A stretch of 8,185 nt of DNA, taken from positions 1 through 8,185 of the forward strand of contig JAKAZX010000166.1 in the NCBI GenBank assembly GCA_021826485.1. Reading direction: 5' to 3'. Position 1 is the first letter of the stretch. Every line of letters begins with the position of its first letter. The DNA is from Pseudomonadota bacterium (GTDB taxonomy: Bacteria; Pseudomonadota; Alphaproteobacteria; Acetobacterales; Acetobacteraceae). The translations under genes were made by a program, and so were the position numbers. The notes under the pieces are model-generated. The model worked only from the letters and a program-made list of their open reading frames with translations. It ran no database searches and had not been told where the DNA came from. Positions 1 through 5,307 of this stretch are shown here, in pieces.

Positions 1-70
1 CGATGTCTTCCGCTTTCCATCGCTCCATCCTTTCAAGGCTTGGAGCCTCCGGCAAACCCAGCGGTTCATT

Positions 71-102
71 AGCCCGCAATCTCGATTGGTTGCGGGCTTT
101 TT
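71..102 (+). terminator. Intrinsic terminator for a plus-strand gene outside the window
   Basis: A perfect 9-bp stem (AGCCCGCAA at 71-79 pairing with TTGCGGGCT at 90-98) closes a 10-base loop, and T98 to T102 forms a run of five T on the plus strand. This is the standard Rho-independent layout. The minus strand has no U tract on the opposite side, so it acts mainly in the plus direction, probably ending a transcript that enters from the left of the window. It also separates that transcript from the convergent racemase operon. A short plus-strand frame that is open from base 1 stops at 70-72, just at the stem, but it is too short to call a gene tail. Confidence 0.75.
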
Positions 103-160
103 GATGCAGGTCAGCGGGCGTCTTCGCCGCATTGCCCGGCCGGGTGACGGTGGCGGCCAT

Positions 161-185
161 CGGTCTGGTGTGAAGGGGCAGACCG
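161..185 (-). other. Stem-loop just after the racemase stop codon (possible transcript end)
   Basis: CGGTCTG at 161-167 and CAGACCG at 179-185 are perfect inverted arms of 7 bp around an 11-base loop. On the minus strand the hairpin starts 4 bases after the racemase stop codon. No U run follows, so it is not a textbook intrinsic terminator. It could be a 3'-end processing or stability hairpin, or act together with Rho. The repeat is seen directly; the function is inference. Confidence 0.35.
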
Positions 186-189
186 AGCC

Positions 190-906
190 TCAGCTCCAGG
201 CGCGCGGGCGCAGCCCGGCATGGAACCAGCTTACCATCGAGTAGATGTCGTACACCGGCAGTCCCAGCGCCGCCCGCAATGCCGCCGCATAGGGCGGCAT
301 GTTGGTGCATTCCAGCACGATCGCACCCACGTCTGGATGCTGCGCCACCAGGTCGCGCCCGGCCGCCAGGATGTCCTGTTCGGCCAGGGTGGCATCCAGG
401 TCGTCCTTCTCGGCGCGGATCAGCACGCGATAGAACTCGCGCCCGCCTTCGGTGCCGGCCACGGGCGTGTCGGGCGGCACGCCGGCGGCGGCAAGATGCG
501 CGGGCGTCAGCGTTGCGGCGCACACCGTCACCAGCCCGACCCTGCGGCCCGGCGGCAGCAGCGCCTGCACCCACGGCACCTGCATCAGCGAGGAGGTTGC
601 CACCGGCACGCGGACATGGGCCGCGAGCTGCTGTTGGAACAGCGACAAAAAGCCGCAATTGGTGGTGATCGCCTCGGCGCCGAGTCTCACCAGTTCCTCC
701 GCTGCTTCGAGGAACGCCGGCAGCAGGCCCCGCGCCCCGTCCAGCACCACGCGTTCGGGCGAGGCGCCGCGCACCACCCGATACAGCACCGGGAACGGCC
801 AAGTGCCGGCATTGCCCATGTCGCCCGGGATGCGCGCAAACCGCGCCTCCAGCATCAGGATGCCGAGCGGTGCGCCATAGACAGCCTTGCCGCCGCGCGC
901 GATCAT
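190..906 (-). CDS. Aspartate/glutamate racemase family protein
   Basis: A 238-residue cytoplasmic enzyme of the cofactor-independent Asp/Glu/hydantoin racemase superfamily. These enzymes invert a carbon stereocentre with two opposed cysteines acting as acid and base. Both are visible: Cys84 in TTNCGF after the first half domain, and Cys200 in LECTNMP in the second half. The N-terminal block around residues 20-48 (LEARFARIPGDMGNAGTWPFP) is typical of an uncharacterised branch of the family. Length fits the family. The ATG overlaps the permease TGA in an ATGA arrangement (903-906), which implies translational coupling. It is the last gene of the operon with the DadA-like dehydrogenase and the transporter parts, so its job is probably to supply or remove the D enantiomer of the imported amino acid. 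The exact substrate cannot be told; hydantoin or maleate-type chemistry is possible in this superfamily. Confidence 0.85.
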   Translation of the reverse strand: MIARGGKAVYGAPLGILMLEARFARIPGDMGNAGTWPFPVLYRVVRGASPERVVLDGARGLLPAFLEAAEELVRLGAEAITTNCGFLSLFQQQLAAHVRVPVATSSLMQVPWVQALLPPGRRVGLVTVCAATLTPAHLAAAGVPPDTPVAGTEGGREFYRVLIRAEKDDLDATLAEQDILAAGRDLVAQHPDVGAIVLECTNMPPYAAALRAALGLPVYDIYSMVSWFHAGLRPRAWS

Positions 907-1562
907 GCCGCTGCCCGCCGCTCATAGGCCTGCACGAAGCGCGTGGCGGGAAACAGGATGCAGAAGTAGATCAGCGCGATCACGGTATAGACCTCCAGCG
1001 GCCGGTAGGTATCGGCGGTAATCATCGTGCCCTGGTACAGCAGGTCGGGCACGGCGATGGTGGACACCAGCGACGTGTTCTTCAATTGCGTGATCGACTG
1101 GTTCATGAACGGCGGCACCATGCGCCGCACCGCCTGCGGCAGGATCACCAGCCGCATCATGACGCCGGGGCGCAGGCCCAGCGCGCGCCCCGCATCCCAC
1201 TGCCCGCGGTCGATGGACAGAATGCCGGCACGGAAGATCTCGGCGTAGAATGCACCGGTGTACAAGGCCAGCACCAGCGTTGCCGCCAGCCACGCCGGCA
1301 TCCGCACGTCCAGCAGCACCGGCAGCGCGTAGTAGAACCAGATGAGCTGGACCAGCAGCGGCGTGCAGCGGAACACCTCGATCAAGGCGACCAGCGGCGC
1401 GTTGACCAGCCGCGATTTCGACAGCCGGCCAAGCCCGATCAGCAATCCCAGCAGCAGCCCGAGCGCGATGGTGCCGGCGGTGTAGGCGAGGGTGTACAGC
1501 AGGCCGCCCCACAGCAGCGGCACGTATCGCAGCAGGATGGCGAAGTTCCATTGGTAGTGCAT
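903..1562 (-). CDS. Polar amino acid ABC transporter permease (HisM/GlnP type)
   Basis: A 219-residue inner-membrane permease of the HisM/GlnP family. Hydrophobic segments are visible at about residues 17-45, 55-81, 91-113 and 191-209. The conserved family stretch FRCTPLLVQL lies at 65-74. The cytoplasmic EAA loop, which docks on the ABC ATPase, spans about 121-146 (DAGRALGLRP followed by ILPQAVR), and LKNTSL at 160-165 is the usual family signature after it. I place the start at the ATG at 1562 (MHYQWNF), 4 bases after the stop of the binding protein gene, because this matches the usual family N terminus. An in-frame start 33 bases upstream would only add residues read out of frame over the end of the neighbour. 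The Shine-Dalgarno site is weak, so expression probably relies on coupling. Its partner binding protein is immediately upstream. No second permease or ATPase gene is present, so it may be homodimeric and use an ATPase encoded elsewhere. Confidence 0.92.
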   Translation of the reverse strand: MHYQWNFAILLRYVPLLWGGLLYTLAYTAGTIALGLLLGLLIGLGRLSKSRLVNAPLVALIEVFRCTPLLVQLIWFYYALPVLLDVRMPAWLAATLVLALYTGAFYAEIFRAGILSIDRGQWDAGRALGLRPGVMMRLVILPQAVRRMVPPFMNQSITQLKNTSLVSTIAVPDLLYQGTMITADTYRPLEVYTVIALIYFCILFPATRFVQAYERRAAA

Positions 1563-1566
1563 CGGA

Positions 1567-2412
1567 TCAGAACGTGATCTCGGGCGACAGATCATCCGGC
1601 CGCACGCCGAGCTTCTCCAGCCCGTTCAGCATCCATTCGCGGATCTGGCCGATCCCGCGGTTGAAGTCGAGCCAGGCATTGAGCACCTCGACGAAGCGCG
1701 TATCCGCCTCGCGGCGCACGCCCAGGCTGGTCGGCAGCGCCACCAGCGGGCCGGTGAGCAGGTGGTACGGCCCCAGGCTCGGGTTGCGGGCGATTGTTGC
1801 CAGCCCCAGGAGTGCGGCCTGGATCAGCACGTCCGCCCGGCCGGATTGCAGCGCGAGCGTCGCGGAATCGCGGTTGGGAAAGCCGAGCAACTGGGCCTTC
1901 GGCGTGAAGCGGTGGGCGCAGGTGTCGTGCAGGGAGCCGATATCGAACGCCACGCGCAGCTCGGGACGGTTGATGTCGGACCATGTTTTCGGCGCCAGCC
2001 CGCCTTTCGCGAGGCAGCCGTACGGATGCACGATCAGCGGATGGGTGAAGCCGATCGACAGCGCCCGCTCCGGCGTCGGGTTGAGCGCGAACGCCAGATC
2101 GACCTTGTCGCTCTGGAGGTCGAGCACCGAGTTGCCGTAGGTGCTCTCCACATACTCCAGCTTCGCGTCCCAGACATGGGCGATGCTTCTGGCCATCTCG
2201 ATGGCCGCGCCGCTCCAGCCGCCGGTAACGATGTCCTTGAAGAAATATGGCGCCTCGCCGGGCAGCACGGCGATGCGCAGCACCTTACTGCGGGTAATTC
2301 GCACGAACGTGCTGTCGCCGCTGGTTTCGGCGCTGGCGGTGGTGAACAGGCCGGCAGCCGGAAGGAGGGCGGCGGCGGCGGCGAGCGTGCGGCGGGTGAA
2401 CGGCGTGTTCAA
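1567..2412 (-). CDS. Periplasmic amino acid-binding protein of an ABC transporter (SBP_bac_3 type)
   Basis: A 281-residue extracellular solute-binding protein of family 3. The start is a TTG at 2412: an AAGGAG site lies 6 bases upstream, and the encoded protein then begins directly with a signal peptide. Residues 1-28 hold Arg7-Arg8 (TRRTLAAA), a hydrophobic Ala/Leu core and a TASA end suiting signal peptidase. The twin arginine suggests Tat export, although Sec cannot be excluded. A start further upstream would add about 80 Arg/Pro-rich residues lying inside the dehydrogenase gene, which is implausible. The mature part begins with the family pattern KVLRIAVLPGEAPYF (43-57). It continues with DKVDLAFALNPTPER (102-116), RVAFDIGSLHDT (153-164) and ATLALQSGRADV (184-195), the two-lobed binding fold. 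The gene lies 11 bases after the dehydrogenase stop and just ahead of the permease. The ligand is likely an amino acid, possibly a D-amino acid given the neighbours. Confidence 0.9.
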   Translation of the reverse strand: MNTPFTRRTLAAAAALLPAAGLFTTASAETSGDSTFVRITRSKVLRIAVLPGEAPYFFKDIVTGGWSGAAIEMARSIAHVWDAKLEYVESTYGNSVLDLQSDKVDLAFALNPTPERALSIGFTHPLIVHPYGCLAKGGLAPKTWSDINRPELRVAFDIGSLHDTCAHRFTPKAQLLGFPNRDSATLALQSGRADVLIQAALLGLATIARNPSLGPYHLLTGPLVALPTSLGVRREADTRFVEVLNAWLDFNRGIGQIREWMLNGLEKLGVRPDDLSPEITF

Positions 2413-2418
2413 GGCGAT

Positions 2419-2424
2419 CTCCTT
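2419..2424 (-). promoter_or_regulatory. Ribosome binding site fixing a TTG start
   Basis: AAGGAG on the minus strand, 6 bases before the TTG at 2412. It touches the final base of the dehydrogenase TGA (2424-2426), so ribosomes finishing that gene are delivered to the site. This is the main reason for choosing the rare TTG start of the binding protein gene. Confidence 0.75.
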
Positions 2425-3713
2425 CAGGCCGGGGGGCGGTGATGGGCGAGCACGCGGAAGCGGGTTGCGGCGAACGGTGCGATCGGGATTTCCGGTGTCC
2501 GGCCGCCCAGAATCTGCGCCACCAGCCGGGCGGTGCGCGGTGCTGCGGTCAGGCCGACATGGCCGTGCCCGAAGGCATGGATCACATCCGCGCTGGCGCG
2601 CGAGCGGCCGATGCAGGGCAGGCCATCCGGCGTGCTCGGGCGATGTCCCATCCATACCTGCACACGCTCCGCCGGCAGGTCGCGGGGAAGGGCGGGGAAG
2701 GTCCGCAGCAGATGGTCACGCAGGATGGCGGCGCGCCGCCAGTCGGGCGCGGCGTCGATCCCCGCGATCTCCACCTGTCCGGCGCAGCGCAGGCCGCCAT
2801 CGGTCGGCGCAATCGCCATCTTGCCGTCCGATGGCATCAGCGGCAGTCGCGGCATCGCCTCCGGGTCCTGGATCACGGCGTGATAGCCGCGCTCGCTTTC
2901 CAGCGGCAAACGATCGCCGGCGGCGGCGGCCAGCGCGCGGGAATGGATGCCGGCGGCGATCACCGCCGCATCGCAGGCCAGTTCCTCCGCGCCGGTCAGC
3001 ACGGCGTGCAGCCGGCCGCCGATGATGCGCAGGCCGGTGGCGCGCAGGCGCCGCAGCGTCGCCCCCTCCCGCTCAGCCGCCGCCACCAGGGCGGCCACCA
3101 GGGCGCCGGGATCACGGCACTGCCCGGCTTCTTCCACCAGCACGGCGAAGCGGTAGCGGCGGTCCAGGTTGGGTTCGCGCTGGCGCAGTTCGGTCTCGTC
3201 CAGTTCCAGCCAGCTTACGCCGACGCTGGCGCGGACCCGCCATGCCATCGCCTCGGCCAGGAAGTCGCGGCGCTCGGGAAACAGGTACAGGCCGCCCCGC
3301 TGCTCGATCAGATGGCCGACCCCGGCCGCCTCGGCGAGGCGGCGGTGCAACGCCGGTGCATCGATCAGCAAGGGGCGCAGGGCGCGGGCGGCGGCGGCAA
3401 CCCGCCGCTCGGTCCAGCCGGCGGCGAGATAGCGCAGCAGCCAGGGCGTGGCGCGCGGCAGATGGCGCCAGCGGATCGCCAGCGGCCCCAACGGGTCTGT
3501 CAGGTAGCCGGGCAGCCTGCGCCACAGCCCCGGGCCGGCTGGCGGGATGACGGACATCGGCGACAGCCAGCACCCGTTGCCATAGCTCGCCGCCTGGGCA
3601 CCCCCCGGCTCGCCGGGGTCGAGCAGCGTTACCCGATGCCCGTCGCGCAGCAATTCCAGGGCCGTTGCGGCGCCGACGATGCCCGCGCCGATGACCACGA
3701 TGTGCCGGCTCAT
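2424..3713 (-). CDS. FAD-dependent D-amino acid dehydrogenase-like oxidoreductase (DadA family)
   Basis: A 429-residue flavoenzyme of the DAO/DadA family, close in length to E. coli DadA. The family oxidises D-amino acids to 2-oxo acids and ammonia, passing electrons to the membrane respiratory chain. The N terminus is a classic FAD-binding Rossmann fold (VVIGAGIVGAATA, glycines 9, 11 and 14) ending in the acidic residue of LLDPGEPG. SYGNGCWLSP (43-52) follows the usual family position after the dinucleotide fold. The C-terminal block WMGHRPSTPDGLPCIG (354-369) and FGHGHVGLT (381-389) is the family hallmark contacting flavin and substrate. It is the first gene of the operon; a weak GGGGA lies ahead of the ATG. 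Downstream transporter parts and a racemase support amino acid catabolism. I do not assign dadA, because this family also includes hydroxyproline, glycine and opine oxidases that such motifs cannot separate. Confidence 0.88.
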   Translation of the reverse strand: MSRHIVVIGAGIVGAATALELLRDGHRVTLLDPGEPGGAQAASYGNGCWLSPMSVIPPAGPGLWRRLPGYLTDPLGPLAIRWRHLPRATPWLLRYLAAGWTERRVAAAARALRPLLIDAPALHRRLAEAAGVGHLIEQRGGLYLFPERRDFLAEAMAWRVRASVGVSWLELDETELRQREPNLDRRYRFAVLVEEAGQCRDPGALVAALVAAAEREGATLRRLRATGLRIIGGRLHAVLTGAEELACDAAVIAAGIHSRALAAAAGDRLPLESERGYHAVIQDPEAMPRLPLMPSDGKMAIAPTDGGLRCAGQVEIAGIDAAPDWRRAAILRDHLLRTFPALPRDLPAERVQVWMGHRPSTPDGLPCIGRSRASADVIHAFGHGHVGLTAAPRTARLVAQILGGRTPEIPIAPFAATRFRVLAHHRPPA

Positions 3714-3724
3714 CGCATCCCCGG

Positions 3725-3768
3725 GGCGGGGCTGTGCCTTTTCATGACGCCATGCTGCCAGCCCCGCC
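3725..3768. repeat. 10-bp perfect inverted repeat upstream of the dehydrogenase operon
   Basis: GGCGGGGCTG at 3725-3734 and CAGCCCCGCC at 3759-3768 are perfect inverted arms separated by 24 bases. It lies 12 to 55 bases before the dehydrogenase start. It could be an operator, since one arm falls between the candidate -35 and -10 boxes, or a leader hairpin that would restrict access to the start region. The repeat is seen directly. In such GC-rich DNA a chance 10-bp repeat is possible. Confidence 0.4.
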
Positions 3769-3780
3769 GCGCCGCGCCAA
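3752..3780 (-). promoter_or_regulatory. Candidate promoter of the amino acid operon
   Basis: On the minus strand TTGGCG (3775-3780) and CAGCAT (3752-3757) are separated by 17 bases, matching sigma-70-type spacing with imperfect boxes. It sits about 40 bases before the first gene, in the only sizeable gap between the two operons. The match is weak, and read-through from the WYL operon is an alternative. Confidence 0.22.
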
Positions 3781-3867
3781 GCCGGGGGCGGCTACGGGGC
3801 CTCGAACCCGCTTTCCCCGGACGGCCTCACGCGGCCGCTGTTCTTGCTGCCGCTCGCCATAATGCTC

Positions 3868-3885
3868 GGCGTGGCCCGGCACGCC
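3868..3885 (-). other. Stem-loop just after the WYL gene stop codon (possible transcript end)
   Basis: GGCGTG at 3868-3873 and CACGCC at 3880-3885 form a perfect 6-bp GC-rich stem with a 6-base loop. On the minus strand it starts 7 bases after the stop of the regulator gene. No U tract follows. It may attenuate or end transcription of the AAA+/WYL cluster before the amino acid operon. Termination is inference. Confidence 0.3.
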
Positions 3886-3892
3886 TGCGGCG

Positions 3893-5005
3893 TCAGTGCG
3901 CCGCTGCTCCCGAATCTGACGAACGATCCCGCTGGTTTGGCGCCTTCAAGGACGTGTGATGCCGGGCCAGCTCTGACGCCATTTCGGCGATGGTGCCACG
4001 GAGCGCATCGGGTGCTTCAATGGTGACGGCGGTGCCCCACGTAAGCAGATGCCAACACAGCTCCTGCACACCGCCCGCGCGGAACTGCACAATGAGCGTG
4101 CCATCCGCCTCATGCATCGCATCCTGCGACGGATGGAACTGCCACCGTGCCGCCTCTGCCGCCGCCGCTGGCGTGAAGCGCAGCACTACATCGAGAGGCT
4201 CCTCCTGGAAGACGCCAAACGATTGCGCCGCATACGCCGACAGGGAAAAATCCTCCCGCCGCGCAAAGCCGCGGTCGAGCAGGTCTGCCGAGACGATGCG
4301 GTCCAGCCGCCACAGCCGCAACTCCGGCAGTCCATCGACATGCGCGACCAGCCAGCCGCGCCCGCCATACAGCAGGCCGTAAGGACACAGCAGCCGCGTC
4401 GCCGGTTCGGCCGCTCCGGGATTGGCGTAGCGCACCGCGACGAGTTGCATGCCGAGGATCGCGCGCCGCAGCACCGACAACACGCCATCCGCCAACACGG
4501 GGCGCGGGCCAGGCCGCATCGCGATACCCTCGGCTTCCATCAGCGCCGCGATATCCGGCTCGGCGCGGCGCAGCGCGTCCGGGCGCATCATCGCGCGCAG
4601 CGTGGTCGCGGCCTCGCGCAATAGCGCGGCCCGCTCCGTCTCGCCGCGCCCCTCGCATTCGCGTGCCGCCGTCTCGATCGCCGCAACCGATTCGGCGCGC
4701 GGCGCGACGACGCCGGCGAGCGCAGTGCCAGGCAGGCGCCAGCGTCGCACCCGCGCCTCGTCGTCCCAACTGTCCAGTTCTGGAAACATGGCAAGCAGCG
4801 TGTCGCGCATCCGCTCCGCCGTGCGGCGTCCGACGCCGAGCTGGCCGGCCATCTCGTCGAGCGTCAGGCCGGTGCGCGTGCCCGCCAGCAGCCGCGCAAG
4901 GCGGAACAGGTTTTCCGAAGGGCCGTAGCGCATCCCTCGATTCTGCGCCGGTCGCGCCGGTCGCGCAACCATCGCGCCGTGTCCTGAAACGGCCTCAGTC
5001 ATCAT
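3893..5005 (-). CDS. WYL-domain transcriptional regulator with N-terminal helix-turn-helix
   Basis: A 370-residue DNA-binding regulator. An HTH of the DeoR/YafY type spans about residues 29-72 (LTLDEMAGQLGVGRRTAERM, 47-66, holds the recognition helix). A helical linker follows at about 103-165. The WYL ligand-sensing domain covers about 175-265, with PYGLLYGGRGWLVAHVD (208-224) and LWRLDRI (231-237). The C-terminal WCX-type domain lies at about 270-350. The usual W-Y-L triplet reads G-W-L here. The family senses nucleic acid or nucleotide ligands and commonly controls its own operon. I chose the ATG at 5005 because GGAG sits 7 bases before it; the adjacent ATG at 5002 is equally possible, and MRYGPSE at residue 25 is a later alternative with its Shine-Dalgarno too close. 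The start overlaps the stop of the 97-residue gene, implying coupling. As last gene of the AAA+ cluster it is probably that cluster's regulator. The tail after 352 is polar and likely disordered. Confidence 0.9.
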   Translation of the reverse strand: MMTEAVSGHGAMVARPARPAQNRGMRYGPSENLFRLARLLAGTRTGLTLDEMAGQLGVGRRTAERMRDTLLAMFPELDSWDDEARVRRWRLPGTALAGVVAPRAESVAAIETAARECEGRGETERAALLREAATTLRAMMRPDALRRAEPDIAALMEAEGIAMRPGPRPVLADGVLSVLRRAILGMQLVAVRYANPGAAEPATRLLCPYGLLYGGRGWLVAHVDGLPELRLWRLDRIVSADLLDRGFARREDFSLSAYAAQSFGVFQEEPLDVVLRFTPAAAAEAARWQFHPSQDAMHEADGTLIVQFRAGGVQELCWHLLTWGTAVTIEAPDALRGTIAEMASELARHHTSLKAPNQRDRSSDSGAAAH

Positions 5006-5288
5006 GTCGCAGCTCCGCGGCCACGCGCTCCCGCGCGAGGTCGATCAGCATCGGGATGTCGCCGGCCAGCATTTCCTGCTCGTCCGGGTCGATCTGTTCG
5101 ATGATCGAGGCGAGGAACACGGTCAGCACATAGACCTGATCCGCCCAGCCGGTGCGGCTGCGGTTCAGCATCTGCGCCATCCGGCGGTGCAGGCGGATGC
5201 ATTTCCCGCTGTCGACCGCCTGAAGCAGCGACATGATCCGTGCCGCGTCCTGCAAGGCTGGCGCCATCATCTCGGCGATGTTCGGCAT
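4995..5288 (-). CDS. Unrecognised 97-residue helical protein between the AAA+ and WYL genes
   Basis: I do not recognise this family. The product is small, soluble-looking and almost wholly helical by pattern, with amphipathic stretches at about 4-26, 33-44, 50-66 and 78-93 and an acidic linker (DPDEQE, 67-72). It has no signal peptide and no clear membrane helix. Cys30 is the only cysteine. The ATG at 5288 is chosen because GGAGG lies 5 bases upstream; an in-frame GTG at 5300 would use part of that very site and adds only four residues. It begins 19 bases after the AAA+ stop, and its own stop lies within the start region of the WYL gene (11-base overlap). The tight packing suggests an adaptor or subunit of the ATPase, or a partner of the regulator. 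Function is unknown. Confidence 0.75.
   Translation of the reverse strand: MPNIAEMMAPALQDAARIMSLLQAVDSGKCIRLHRRMAQMLNRSRTGWADQVYVLTVFLASIIEQIDPDEQEMLAGDIPMLIDLARERVAAELRHDD
5013..5016 (-). promoter_or_regulatory. Ribosome binding site of the WYL gene
   Basis: GGAG on the minus strand, 7 bases before the ATG at 5005 and inside the last codons of the 97-residue gene. It supports the long start rather than the internal ATG at 4933. Confidence 0.5.
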
Positions 5289-5293
5289 ATCGT

Positions 5294-5298
5294 CCTCC
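5294..5298 (-). promoter_or_regulatory. Ribosome binding site deciding the start of the 97-residue gene
   Basis: GGAGG with a 5-base spacer to the ATG at 5288. The competing GTG at 5298-5300 overlaps this site, so it cannot use it, and this excludes the four-residue-longer form. Confidence 0.7.
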
Positions 5299-5307
5299 AC
5301 GGTGCGC

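Noticed and set aside
1..72. A plus-strand frame open from the window edge and stopping at 70-72 right at the terminator, which could be a gene tail.
   Set aside because: Only 23 codons are visible, without recognisable sequence, and the other two plus-strand frames are also open across this stretch. The terminator could equally follow an RNA gene.
1563..1595. An earlier in-frame start for the permease, adding MICRPRSRSDP.
   Set aside because: The extra residues overlap the end of the binding protein gene out of frame and are unlike permease N termini; the ATG at 1562 fits the family.
2413..2655. An N-terminal extension of about 81 residues on the binding protein.
   Set aside because: It is Arg/Pro-rich out-of-frame sequence inside the dehydrogenase gene and would bury the signal peptide; the TTG with AAGGAG is better.
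2439..3959. A 506-codon plus-strand open frame opposite the dehydrogenase gene.
   Set aside because: It is a composition shadow of a clear DadA-type flavoenzyme; no domain or ribosome binding site supports it.
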